NCBI RefSeq assembly: GCF_019396385.1
Contig: NZ_JAHKRN010000037.1
Span: forward strand, 1-64,000
DNA from: Nonomuraea harbinensis
GTDB lineage: Bacteria; Actinomycetota; Actinomycetes; Streptosporangiales; Streptosporangiaceae
Length of the DNA: 64,000 bases
Direction: 5' to 3'
Below, one piece after another: positions 1 to 7,823 of this stretch (position 1 is its first letter; each line of letters starts with the position of its first letter). A program made the translations under genes and the position numbers. The notes beneath the pieces are model-generated. The model did not search any database and was not told where the DNA came from. It saw only the letters and a program-made list of their open reading frames with translations.

Positions 1-369
1 AGACGTGTGCTCTCCCGGGCGGCCGGCACCCGCCGGATCTCCGGCTGCGGGAACGGCAGGGCGGCGTGCGGGACCTGCAGGATGAGGCCGTCCGAGCCGG
101 CCCCGTGCCGCCCCGTCGCGCTGTCGCGCGGATCGCTCCTCGTCCACACCGGGATCCGAACTCCGGATCCTGCTCATGCTCCGGTGCGCCTCGAAACCGG
201 CGCACCTGACCCGGGACATCTGCACCGAGCGGAGGCCGATCGTCGTCATCTCGGCCCAGATGTCGGCTGCCCGATCGCTGGCGGCGCTGACCGAGACCAC
301 CGACCTGGCCACGGCCTGCCACCAGTAGTCGAACCGTTCGCCGACCGGCACGTCGTCGAGTCTCACCAT
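1..369 (-). pseudogene. Remnant of an AraC-family regulator (N-terminal ligand-binding part), frameshifted, cut by window edge
   Basis: Reading down from an ATG at 369, the frame gives a typical start of the AraC-binding-like domain (residues MVRLDDVPVGERFDYWWQAV, then SVQMSRVR and RIRSSDP). The frame then loses similarity. The next recognisable family segment, SDGLILQVPHAALPFP, lies in a different frame around 20-90. Intact relatives have roughly 40 more residues between these two blocks, so both a deletion and a frameshift are implied. The gene runs off the window, so the state of the DNA-binding half is unknown. A sequencing error could explain the frame change but not the missing stretch. 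Confidence 0.5.
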
Positions 370-479
370 CGAAGTGATCACCGTCGTTCCCCATTCCGAA
401 CGGTCGCCGCCGGGTCTGCCGCGCTACCCCTTGGCACGTACGAAACACGGATATCCGGCGATGTCCACCGCCGTGGGTG

Positions 480-1349
480 TCAGGTGAGGGCCGCGCCGTA
501 GCGGTCGACGAGACCGGCCAGCCGGGCGACCTGGCCCGCCTCGGGCGACCAGCAGTAGAGGATGACCTCGTCCGCCCCGAGTTCCTCGAAGCCGCGCAGC
601 GCCGTGCGGATCTGGTCCTCGGTGGTGAGCATGCCCTCGACCATCCAGTGGGAGGCCCCCACGATCGCGTAGCACTCGCTGATCGCCGCCTTGGCCGTGG
701 CCACGGTCTCCGCCGAGCCGAAGGCCACGTTGAGCTGGCCGACGTTGCGCGGGCGCCCGGCCCGGCCGGCCTGGGACCACTCCTTGTCCACGGCGCGGAA
801 GAGGTCGCCGGCCCACGGCGGAGGAGCGGCGCACAGCAGCCCGTGGCCGAACCGGGCCACCCGGGCCAGCGCGGCCGGCGCGAACGCGCCGAACAGGATC
901 TCCGGGCCTCCGGGGGTCAGCGGCGCGGGCCCCACCGGCCCGAGCCCGCCCGCCGTGCGCTCGCCGGCCCACAACTGGCGCATCTCGGACAGTTGGTCGT
1001 CGAGCCGTCGTCCTCGCCCCTTGAGCGGCATTCCGGCCGCGGCGAAGTCATCGGTCCGGCTGCCGACCCCCATTCCCAGCGTGAACCTGCCCTGTGCGAG
1101 CCGATCGAGGGTGGCCACCTGCTTGGCCAGCAGGGCGGTGTCACGCAGCGGGCCGATCAGCACTTCGGTCTGGACGCGGATCCGGCGGGTGACGGCGGCG
1201 ATGGCCGCCAGCATCACCAGCGGCTCGGGGTTGCGCCAGATGAAGCGGTCGAGCAGTCCCAGCGTGCTGAACGGTCCCGCGTCCGCCTGCCGGGCCCAGT
1301 CGAGCAGGAGGTCCGGTTCGTCACCCGGCAACCCTATTCCGATCTTCAT
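480..1349 (-). CDS. LLM-class (luciferase-like) F420/FMN-dependent oxidoreductase
   Basis: 289 aa, a TIM-barrel flavin/deazaflavin oxidoreductase of the luciferase-like superfamily. Support comes from the N-terminus MKIGIGLP, the block LAKQVATLDRLAQGRFTLGM followed by GVGSRTDDF, and a C-terminal strand with GADEVILY. Such enzymes use FMNH2 or F420H2 for hydroxylation, Baeyer-Villiger or reduction chemistry; the substrate is unknown. The ATG at 1349 has a good AAGGAG 6 bases upstream. It is divergent from the SRPBCC gene at 1435 across an 85-bp gap. A second member of the superfamily lies at 46.5-47.5 kb. The product class is clear; the role in the cluster is inferred only from position. Confidence 0.8.
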   Translation of the reverse strand: MKIGIGLPGDEPDLLLDWARQADAGPFSTLGLLDRFIWRNPEPLVMLAAIAAVTRRIRVQTEVLIGPLRDTALLAKQVATLDRLAQGRFTLGMGVGSRTDDFAAAGMPLKGRGRRLDDQLSEMRQLWAGERTAGGLGPVGPAPLTPGGPEILFGAFAPAALARVARFGHGLLCAAPPPWAGDLFRAVDKEWSQAGRAGRPRNVGQLNVAFGSAETVATAKAAISECYAIVGASHWMVEGMLTTEDQIRTALRGFEELGADEVILYCWSPEAGQVARLAGLVDRYGAALT

Positions 1350-1434
1350 CGGTGTCTCCTTCGCAAGTGCGCCTTCTTATCTGCGGCGATAGACTCGCTC
1401 TGGTTCTTCAGTCGCTGATCGAGAGCTGACACAC

Positions 1435-1923
1435 ATGACGGACGACCCCCGCGCGATCAGGCTGGACGAGTTCGTGCCCTACCCTCCCGACCGCGTGTGG
1501 CGGGCGTTCGTGGAGCCCCGGCTGGTGACGAAATGGCTGGGGCCGGAGGATTTCCAGCCGGTCGTCGGCCACCGGTTCACCATCGTGACGCAGGCCGTGC
1601 CGACGACGAAGTTCGACGGCGTGATCCACTGCCAGGTGCTGGCCATCGAGCCCGAGCGGATGCTGCGCATCAGCTGGGACGACCACGGCCCGAGCGGAGC
1701 GCGGTGCACGGCGACCTGGCGGCTGGTCGCCGAGGGCCACGGCACCCGCCTGTTCTTCGACCATGAGGGCTTCGACCCGGACGACGAGCTGCAGCAGCGA
1801 GCGCGCCGGATCATGGGCGGCGGCTGGCGCTCGTGGTTGTTCAGCCGGTTGGAGACGGTCCTCGCCGGCGACACCGCCGGGCAGGACGCGACCGGCGAAG
1901 GGCTCCCCTACCGCCCCCGCTGA
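1435..1923 (+). CDS. SRPBCC (AHSA1/CalC-like) domain protein
   Basis: 162 aa, a single SRPBCC helix-grip domain of the AHSA1 type. Visible are the N-terminal block FVPYPPDRVWRAFVEPRLV, the strand VVGHRF, RLVAEGHGTRLFFDHEGFDPDD and a C-terminal helix with GGGWRSWLFSRLE. The fold binds hydrophobic ligands. In enediyne clusters its relative CalC quenches the drug by self-sacrifice. Its stop overlaps the stop of the convergent ArsR gene by 16 bp, and ArsR-AHSA1 pairs are common in actinobacteria, so an ordinary ArsR-linked AHSA1 protein is the alternative. It closely resembles the protein at 34569-34979 (same VVGHRF and HxGFDxDD blocks), which favours a shared role. Confidence 0.8.
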   Translation: MTDDPRAIRLDEFVPYPPDRVWRAFVEPRLVTKWLGPEDFQPVVGHRFTIVTQAVPTTKFDGVIHCQVLAIEPERMLRISWDDHGPSGARCTATWRLVAEGHGTRLFFDHEGFDPDDELQQRARRIMGGGWRSWLFSRLETVLAGDTAGQDATGEGLPYRPR

Positions 1924-2279
1924 TCGGCTTCCTCCTCCACCACCGTGTCGCGCAGGAGCCTCAGCCGGTCCTGCCAGTAGACCTCGTACGGGTGGAGCCA
2001 GTTGGAGATCTCCTCCAGAGGCGCCCGGCACAGCGAGTAGTGGCGTTCCCTGCCCACTCTCCGCTCGGTCACCAGGCCGGCGTCGCGCAGCACCTTCAGG
2101 TGCTCCGACACACTCGGGCGGGCCATGTCGAAGTGCGCCGCCAGGTTGTTGACCGAATGCGGCCCGGCGAGCAGGAGCTGGAGTATGCGGCGCCTGACCG
2201 GGTTGGCCAGCGCCGGGAACACGTCGTCGAGCAGGGTGGGGACGCCGTCTGGCGTCGTCGTCTTCCCGCTCCGCGGCAT
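1908..2279 (-). CDS. ArsR/SmtB-family winged-helix repressor
   Basis: About 123 aa. Winged helix with VFPALANPVRRRILQLLLAG, the recognition helix region ARPSVSEHLKVLRDAGLV and the wing RRVGRERHYSL. No metal-binding cysteine box is visible (no CxC near the recognition helix), so a non-metal ligand or a redox signal is likely. The start chosen is the ATG at 2279 because AAGGG lies 9 bases before it; an in-frame TTG at 2288 directly abuts that site and is unlikely. A palindrome inside its own promoter (2345-2361) reappears in the promoter of the VOC gene at 11.5 kb, so it probably represses both. Confidence 0.88.
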   Translation of the reverse strand: MPRSGKTTTPDGVPTLLDDVFPALANPVRRRILQLLLAGPHSVNNLAAHFDMARPSVSEHLKVLRDAGLVTERRVGRERHYSLCRAPLEEISNWLHPYEVYWQDRLRLLRDTVVEEEADQRGR

Positions 2280-2338
2280 GATGAGCAACCCTTGATCGCA
2301 CTGTCGCCGGCGGCCCGGTATGCGCCGACCCGCCTACA

Positions 2339-2367
2339 TTATCAGTAGGCGCTATCCTACCTGTCAA
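2339..2367 (-). promoter_or_regulatory. arsR promoter with palindromic operator in the spacer
   Basis: On the minus strand, TTGACA (2367-2362) and TGATAA (2344-2339) are separated by exactly 17 bp. The whole spacer is GTAGGCGCTATCCTACC on the plus strand, an inverted repeat (GTAGG...CCTAC). A bound ArsR dimer would block the polymerase. The same design occurs at 11520-11549. Seen directly; the bound regulator is inferred. Confidence 0.65.
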
Positions 2368-2432
2368 TGCGGCCGGCGGGAGCGAGGACAGGACGGGCGC
2401 GCCGGGCCAGGCGAATCCTCCCGCCGGACCGC

Positions 2433-3632
2433 TCACCACGTCACCGGGAGCGCCTCGGGCCCTCGCACCAGCCGGTCGGCTTTCCAGACGATCTCCTCGG
2501 GCTCGACGGCGAGCCGCAGGCCGGGGACCCTGCGCAGCAGACCGCCGACGGCCGCCTCGATCTCCATCTTCGCCAGCGCCGCGCCCATGCACCGGTGCGG
2601 GCCGAACCCGAACGTCAGGTGCGGCTCCCGCTCGGCCTCGGCGTCGATCTCGTCCGGCTCGGTGAAGACCTCCGGGTCGCGGTTGGCCGCCGACAGCTGG
2701 GTGTACACGGCCTCGCCCTTGGCGATGAGGGTTCCGCCGACGACGACGTCCTCGGTGGCGACGCGGGCGAATCCGCCGGGGCTCTCCAGCGGGACGAAGC
2801 GCAGCAGCTCCTCGACGAGGCGGGGCAGCGGCGGACCATCGCCCCGCGCCAGCTCGGCGTAGAGGCCGTCGCGGAGCATGACGAACATCATGTCGGCGAT
2901 CTCGTTGACGGTCGTCTCGTGACCGACCACGAGCAGGGTGACGCCGAACGTGATCAGCTCCTCCTCGCTCATCACCGCCTCGACGTCCCGCGCCCGTACC
3001 ATGGCGCTGAACAGGTCGGCCGCCGGCGCGACGCGGCGCTGCCCGACCAGCCACCGCAGATATTCGGTGAGGCTCAGGAACGCCGCCTGGATCTCGTCCG
3101 GGGTGAACGCCGTGACCGACATGACGATGTCCGACCAGTCGCGGAACTTCTCCCGGTCGGCGAACGGAACGCCCAGGATCTCGCAGATCACCGAAACGGG
3201 CAGCGGCAGCGCGAGATCCCGTACGAGGTCCGCTGGCGGCCCCTGCCCGGTCATCCGGTCGAGCAGGCCGTCGACCTGCTCGTCGATCCACGGCCGCAGC
3301 TTCTCCACCCTGCGGGGCGTGAACGCGCGGGCGGCCACCTGGCGGACCCGCGTGTGGTCGGGCGGGTCCATGCTCATGATCATGCCGGGGTTCTGGACGA
3401 TGTGCGGCTGCAGCCGGGGCAGATCCATCGTCAGGGTGACCGCACGGCTGAACCTCGGGTCGGAGAGCACGAACTTGGTGTCCTCGTACCCGGTGACCAG
3501 CCACGCGTCCCCGCCGAAGGGCATGCGGACGCGGGCGACGCGCTCGGATTCCTGCAGCTTGCGGTACTTCCCGTCGAGTTCCAGCCCGATGGTGGGGCCG
3601 AACGGGAATGGGTGCACGGTGCGCTCGTCCAT
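2433..3632 (-). CDS. Cytochrome P450 (first of three)
   Basis: 399 aa, a bacterial class I P450. Heme loop FGFGPHRCMG with thiolate Cys348, I-helix LLVVGHETTVNEI, K-helix EELLR and the meander block PDEIDAEAEREPHLTF. Soluble, needs ferredoxin and ferredoxin reductase in trans; none is encoded in the window. The ATG at 3632 overlaps the TGA of the upstream methyltransferase by one base, so both are translated from one message, probably beginning at the SnoaL genes near 7.66 kb. Likely an oxidative tailoring step; site and substrate cannot be read from sequence. Confidence 0.93.
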   Translation of the reverse strand: MDERTVHPFPFGPTIGLELDGKYRKLQESERVARVRMPFGGDAWLVTGYEDTKFVLSDPRFSRAVTLTMDLPRLQPHIVQNPGMIMSMDPPDHTRVRQVAARAFTPRRVEKLRPWIDEQVDGLLDRMTGQGPPADLVRDLALPLPVSVICEILGVPFADREKFRDWSDIVMSVTAFTPDEIQAAFLSLTEYLRWLVGQRRVAPAADLFSAMVRARDVEAVMSEEELITFGVTLLVVGHETTVNEIADMMFVMLRDGLYAELARGDGPPLPRLVEELLRFVPLESPGGFARVATEDVVVGGTLIAKGEAVYTQLSAANRDPEVFTEPDEIDAEAEREPHLTFGFGPHRCMGAALAKMEIEAAVGGLLRRVPGLRLAVEPEEIVWKADRLVRGPEALPVTW

Positions 3633-4705
3633 CACGCGCTCCCGGCGGGTGTCGTCCCGGCCGGGGCCAGTTCCAGGATGGCCAGGCCGAAGGAGGTCGG
3701 GTGCGAACCGGTGATGGTCAGCCCGGCCCGCGCGGCGAGCTCGTCGTACTGCGGGCGGCTGCGTTCCTTTCCTCCGCAGAACAGCAGCATCATCATGTCC
3801 AGCCGGGCCAGGCTCCGCTGGTCGCCCGCGCCGCCGACGACCGTCTCGACGACCAGGAGGCGGCCGGTGGGCCCGAGGGCTTCGGCGCCGCGCCGCAGCA
3901 GCCGCACCACCTGGTCGTCGGGCCAGTTGTGCAGCACGTTCATCAGGACGTAGGTGTCGGCGCCGGCGGGCCACCGGCCGAAGAAGTCCCCCTCGGCGAA
4001 GGCGATGCGGCCGGCGACCGGCGAACCGGCCAGGTGGGCCCGTGCCGTGGCGACGCCCGCCGGCGTGTCGAACACCGTTCCGCGGGCCTGCGGGGAGATC
4101 TTCAGGATGGCCTGCAGCAGCAGCCCGTGGCCGCCGCCCACGTCCACCACGTCTCCGCGGGCCCGCCAGTCGACGGCCGCGATGACGCTGTCCAGGGATA
4201 TGCGGGTCTTGTGGGCCATCGCCTGCTCGAACGACGCCGCCAGCGGCGGGTGCTGGGCGAGGTCCGCCCAGACGTCCCGGCCGAAGATCCGCTCGTACAC
4301 CGGCTCGCCGGTCCTGATCGCCTCCATCATGAGGGTGGGCGTCTGGTCGAGCCGGCACATCGCGCTGTCCATGCGCCACCAGTCGCGCATGCTGACGGGG
4401 CTGTCCTCCGTCATCAGCTCCGACAGCCGCGTCGGGCGGTACAGCTCGGAAGCCGCGTCGTACTCGAAGACACCCAGGGACGCGAGGTAGCGCAGCAGGC
4501 GGCGCACCGCTTCCTGATCCACCCTCTCGCCCGCGGCCTCGAGTCCTTTGAGTATCGCGTCAGCAGGGGCGCCGCCGGGCGCGACCAGGTCGGCCAGGCG
4601 CAGCGTCGCCGCCACGCGGACGGCCCAGGGCGCGACCGTGTCGGTCAGGGCCAGCATGGTGCCGAACGCGTCGTCGGCCTGGATGTCGGGCATGGCATCG
4701 GACAC
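3632..4705 (-). CDS. SAM-dependent O-methyltransferase (Methyltransf_2 type)
   Basis: 357 aa. An N-terminal helical/winged dimerisation domain (about 1-150) precedes a Rossmann SAM domain with motif I VVDVGGGHGLLLQAIL, AEGDFF, VLMNVLHNWPDDQ (the His of HNW is the usual catalytic base) and GRLLVVETVV. The family methylates hydroxyls of polyketides and aromatic products. The GTG at 4705 was chosen because GGAG lies 5 bases upstream; an in-frame ATG at 4693 lacks a well-spaced site. It lies between a Rieske oxygenase and a P450, consistent with an oxidise-then-methylate sequence. Confidence 0.9.
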   Translation of the reverse strand: MSDAMPDIQADDAFGTMLALTDTVAPWAVRVAATLRLADLVAPGGAPADAILKGLEAAGERVDQEAVRRLLRYLASLGVFEYDAASELYRPTRLSELMTEDSPVSMRDWWRMDSAMCRLDQTPTLMMEAIRTGEPVYERIFGRDVWADLAQHPPLAASFEQAMAHKTRISLDSVIAAVDWRARGDVVDVGGGHGLLLQAILKISPQARGTVFDTPAGVATARAHLAGSPVAGRIAFAEGDFFGRWPAGADTYVLMNVLHNWPDDQVVRLLRRGAEALGPTGRLLVVETVVGGAGDQRSLARLDMMMLLFCGGKERSRPQYDELAARAGLTITGSHPTSFGLAILELAPAGTTPAGSA

Positions 4706-4733
4706 CTTTACTCCGTTCGGGAGCGCGCGGCGG

Positions 4734-5729
4734 TCAGTTGAGGAACTCGCGTGCCGGATTGGCACGGGGATAGGTGCGCATGTAGTCCAGGAACATCGCC
4801 AGGGTCTTGTCACGGGCGGTGAGCAGGCCCGGCTGGAAGTGGATGGTGTCGAAGATGTCGGAGTCATCGGAGTAGAACTGCATCTGCGCCTTGAACACCC
4901 GCTGCAGCGCTTCTTCCGCGGCCTCCTCGGTCTCCGACCCGTCCTTGCGGATCCCGTACACGAAGAACGAGTCCGTCCGGCCGGGAGCGGGCAGGCTGGG
5001 CGAGGTCATCCAGAAGTACCAGCGCCCGTTGAGCAGCCCTGTCTGCAGGAACAGGTTGGGGCCGTGGATGTCGATCCGGACGTCGTACGCGGTGCCGTCG
5101 GGCAGCGAGCCCACGAGGTCGTAGCCGTGGCTGTGCTCGGTGCGCCGTACGGTGTCGGCGGGCGGCACCTTCAGGTCGAACCCGTGCGGCAGGGACAGGT
5201 GCTGCAGGTCGAGGGTGTGGGCCGAGACCATCCAGGGCTCCATGGCCAGGTGCCCGAAGCGTCCGCGCCGGGCCCTGATCTCCTCCTCTGGGCAGGGCAG
5301 CCCGGGGATCCGGAAGATCGGTTCGGTGCCGTTGAAGGCCCACACGACGCCGAACCTCTCCTCGGTGGGGAACCTGAACAGCCGCGCGCCCTCGGGCACC
5401 GCGTCGCCGCTGCCGGTCCGGCGGCACACCCCCTGCTCGTCGTAGGTCCAGCCGTGGAAGCGGCATCTCAGCAGCCCGCCGGCGGCCGTCCCCACGCTGA
5501 GGTCGGCCCCGAGGTGCATGCAGTACGCGGACAGCACCGACGGCCGCCCTGACCGGTCGCGGAACGCCACCACGCGCCCGCCCAGGAACTCCGCGCCGAC
5601 GACCGCGCCCGGCGTCAGATCCTCGGCCATGCAGATGGGATACCAGCTCTGTGTGTAGAGTCCGTCGTCGCCTTCGTGGGGAAGGTGCGGGCTCGTCGGC
5701 CGGGGCACCGGGGCGTCGAGACTGGTCAC
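4734..5729 (-). CDS. Rieske non-heme iron oxygenase (first of a paralogous pair)
   Basis: 331 aa. Rieske [2Fe-2S] ligands C-x-H and C-x2-H appear in YCMHLGADLSVG and LLRCRFHGWTYDE. The mononuclear iron site is marked by LDLQHLSLPHG (D-x2-H-x4-H). Size and single-chain layout resemble KshA-like oxygenases that hydroxylate bulky hydrophobic substrates with an external reductase, which is not seen here. The GTG at 5729 has GGAGG five bases upstream and matches the start of the second Rieske gene residue for residue in length. The two proteins align along their full length, including matching C-termini (YPRANPAR followed by EFLN here). Confidence 0.9.
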   Translation of the reverse strand: MTSLDAPVPRPTSPHLPHEGDDGLYTQSWYPICMAEDLTPGAVVGAEFLGGRVVAFRDRSGRPSVLSAYCMHLGADLSVGTAAGGLLRCRFHGWTYDEQGVCRRTGSGDAVPEGARLFRFPTEERFGVVWAFNGTEPIFRIPGLPCPEEEIRARRGRFGHLAMEPWMVSAHTLDLQHLSLPHGFDLKVPPADTVRRTEHSHGYDLVGSLPDGTAYDVRIDIHGPNLFLQTGLLNGRWYFWMTSPSLPAPGRTDSFFVYGIRKDGSETEEAAEEALQRVFKAQMQFYSDDSDIFDTIHFQPGLLTARDKTLAMFLDYMRTYPRANPAREFLN

Positions 5730-5816
5730 GGTCACCTCCGCTGGGGGAATAACGCGGTGGCCCAAACGCTAGGTCAGGCCGATCGCCGGTACTTCTTCGA
5801 GCCTGCGCAACGGCCG

Positions 5817-6656
5817 TCAGGTGCCGACCGTCGAGTCCAGCAGGCTTTCCTGCGCCGCCAGCAGCGGGGAGACGAAGACGATGGGGGGATCGCTCGGCCG
5901 GCGCGGGCGCAGGTCGATGACGATGCTGCTCTGGGTGACGTGCCCGCCTCTGACCTGTATGTGCCCGTACGAGCCGACCAGGCAGAGGCCGGGCACGTCG
6001 CTGGTCATCAGGTCCTCGACGTCGACGTCCGGCGGGAAGCTCATGGCCAGGGCCATGTAGGAGCCGTCGGGTCCGACCGCCAGATCGGCCTCGCTGGTGC
6101 CCCGCGCCATGGCGCAGGCCGCCGGCCAGCCCTGGGGGATGCCGGACTCGAAGAGACCGATCAGCGCGAAGTCGCCCGGCCGCAGGTTGTTGAGCCGCAC
6201 CCGGAGCGTCCGGGCCGGCTCCGGCTCCGGTGGCGGGGGCGCCGCGGCGTCGAGCACCGCTTCCCAGGACTGGTCGGCCATCTCGCTGATCAGCCGCCGG
6301 AACTTGCGCGGGGACACCCCGACGTGCCGCGCGAACTGGTGGGAGAACGTGCCGAGGCTCGTGTACCCCACCTGCATGCAGATCGTGGTGATGTCCAGGT
6401 TCGTGACGGCGAGCAGCCGTTTCGCCTCGGCGATCCGCAGCGCCGCCAGGAACCGCGCGGGGGTGGTGGCGGTGATGCCGCGGAACACGCGCAGGAAGTG
6501 GAACGGGCTGAAGCACGCGGTCTGCGCCAGGTCGTCGAGCGAGTGGGTGCGTGACAGGTCACGCCGGATCTTGCTGAGGACCTGTTCGACGGCCCGGAGC
6601 CGATGATCGTCTGACATGCCGGGCTTGTCCGTTGCGCTGCTTCCGCGGATCCGCAC
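5817..6656 (-). CDS. AraC-family transcriptional regulator with N-terminal HTH
   Basis: 279 aa. The two helix-turn-helix motifs lie at the N-terminus (LDDLAQTACFSPFHFLRVFR and ITTICMQVGYTSLGTFSHQF), followed by a C-terminal effector domain of about 140 residues that carries LNNLRPGDFALIGLFESGIPQ. The HTH-first layout differs from most AraC proteins and is typical of the subgroup with a GyrI-like or other C-terminal sensor. The GTG at 6656 has GGAGG five bases upstream; the ATG at 6617 has no site. It sits inside the minus-strand run between SnoaL and Rieske genes, so it probably controls this tailoring operon. Confidence 0.85.
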   Translation of the reverse strand: MRIRGSSATDKPGMSDDHRLRAVEQVLSKIRRDLSRTHSLDDLAQTACFSPFHFLRVFRGITATTPARFLAALRIAEAKRLLAVTNLDITTICMQVGYTSLGTFSHQFARHVGVSPRKFRRLISEMADQSWEAVLDAAAPPPPEPEPARTLRVRLNNLRPGDFALIGLFESGIPQGWPAACAMARGTSEADLAVGPDGSYMALAMSFPPDVDVEDLMTSDVPGLCLVGSYGHIQVRGGHVTQSSIVIDLRPRRPSDPPIVFVSPLLAAQESLLDSTVGT

Positions 6657-6723
6657 GCTTACCTCCAGCTCCCAGTAGCATCCGCTGACGGGGTCGGGGT
6701 TGTCCACGCCGCCCGGCCGTCGT

Positions 6724-7206
6724 TCAGGCCGGCCTGGAGGGCTCCGGCCACATCGACGCCCAGCCGCCCTGGGCGCCGTGCGTCTCCCGCAGCAGATCCG
6801 GGATCTTGGCGACGTCGAAGACCCCCCAGTGCTCCACGATCTGCCTGCCGTCGAAGCGGAACGTGTTCGATCCGCCGATCGCGAAGGACCGGCCCGTGGC
6901 CGGGATGCCCATGAACTCGCCGGTGTGCGCGAAATGCAGCTCGATGGCCTGGGACAGGAACTCCCCCTCGCACACCGAGACCAGGACCTCCACCTTGGTC
7001 GTGGTCAGGGCGTCGGCGGCCTGGCCGAACCGGTGCGCGACGCCGTCGCGGCCGGGCGGATCCCACGGAGGCGCGAAGTGGTCCACGAACTCCGGGGCCA
7101 GCACCTCCTCTATCGCCGACAGATCCCTGGAGAAGAGGACGGCCCCGCGGAAACGCCGGACGACCTCTTCCCGTTCGGCCTTGACTGTCGCCAGTTCGTC
7201 GTTCAC
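6724..7206 (-). CDS. SnoaL-like protein 1 (NTF2-like polyketide cyclase/hydroxylase fold)
   Basis: 160 aa, an NTF2/SnoaL fold: a helical start, VLAPEFVDHF, FMGIPATGRSFAIGGSNTFRF and the closing strand IVEHWGVFD. In known pathways SnoaL-like proteins close rings by aldol chemistry or act as cofactor-less hydroxylases, but many are uncharacterised. The GTG at 7206 has GGAGG just upstream. It is 13 bp downstream of the second SnoaL gene in the same direction, and the two share the VEHWGV signature, suggesting duplication. Function beyond the fold is unknown. Confidence 0.78.
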   Translation of the reverse strand: MNDELATVKAEREEVVRRFRGAVLFSRDLSAIEEVLAPEFVDHFAPPWDPPGRDGVAHRFGQAADALTTTKVEVLVSVCEGEFLSQAIELHFAHTGEFMGIPATGRSFAIGGSNTFRFDGRQIVEHWGVFDVAKIPDLLRETHGAQGGWASMWPEPSRPA

Positions 7207-7219
7207 ACGCCCTCCCAGG

Positions 7220-7663
7220 TCATGCGGTCGCCTCCAGCAGCTCGCCGTCGATGAGCCCGAGCTGCTCCAGGAGATGGACGGTGTCGGCGACCCCCCAGTG
7301 CTCGACCACCTTGCCGCCGACGATGCGCAGCTGGCCCATCAGGGCGCAGCGGACGGACCGGCCGGTGGGTTCGATGTTCAGATAGGGGCCGGAATGGGTG
7401 GCCGAGACCGTGAGCCGGGTGCTGACGAGGTCACGCTCGGCGATCATCTCCTCGACGTGGATGTGGATGTCCGGGAACGCGGCGATGAAGCGCTGCATCT
7501 CGCCGCCCACCTCACTGGCGGGCATGGCCCCGTCCCGGCCGTGGTGCACCATGTCGGGCGACCAGTACTGCATCATCTGCGAGACGTCGCGGACGTTCCA
7601 CGCGTCGACGAGCTTGCCCACGACGGCCTTGTTCGCGGCGAGCTGGTCCGTATCGACGTGCAC
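7220..7663 (-). CDS. SnoaL-like protein 2
   Basis: 147 aa, the same NTF2/SnoaL fold as the preceding gene: LVDAWNVRDVSQMMQYWSPD, ASEVGGEMQRFIAAFPDIHI, HSGPYLNIEPTGRSV and VVEHWGVAD. The pattern of a polar pocket near the N-terminal helices with a conserved late VEHWG is typical of the family. The GTG at 7663 has GGAGG five bases upstream. It heads the minus-strand operon SnoaL2-SnoaL1-AraC-Rieske-methyltransferase-P450 and is divergent from the second Rieske gene. It may act with its neighbour on the same substrate. Confidence 0.8.
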   Translation of the reverse strand: MHVDTDQLAANKAVVGKLVDAWNVRDVSQMMQYWSPDMVHHGRDGAMPASEVGGEMQRFIAAFPDIHIHVEEMIAERDLVSTRLTVSATHSGPYLNIEPTGRSVRCALMGQLRIVGGKVVEHWGVADTVHLLEQLGLIDGELLEATA

Positions 7664-7737
7664 GGTTCCTCCCAGTCGGATGACACCTCCTTAGGCAAAC
7701 ACATCGACGTATGCCGGGTTTCTTCGAGATTGTCGTT

Positions 7738-7766
7738 CTGACGGGCTCGATTGACCCCGCCGTCAG
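7738..7766. promoter_or_regulatory. Inverted repeat between divergent SnoaL and Rieske genes
   Basis: CTGACGG (7738-7744) and CCGTCAG (7760-7766) form a perfect 7-bp inverted repeat with a 15-bp spacer, in the 160-bp divergent promoter region between 7663 and 7824. A plausible operator for coordinated control of the two tailoring operons; AraC from the same operon is a candidate ligand. No clear -35/-10 pair was identified. Confidence 0.35.
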
Positions 7767-7823
7767 GCGGCGGTGAGACTGAACGCGATTCAGCTCCCCC
7801 CGCCAGGAAGGTCGGAACCCGTC

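Noticed and set aside
7..501. Open frame of 164 codons at the left edge, plus strand
   Set aside because: Low-complexity composition and overlap with both the AraC remnant and the luciferase-like gene; no ribosome site.
2279..2288. Longer ArsR start at TTG 2288
   Set aside because: The only ribosome-binding-like AAGGG abuts that TTG; it is correctly placed for the ATG at 2279.
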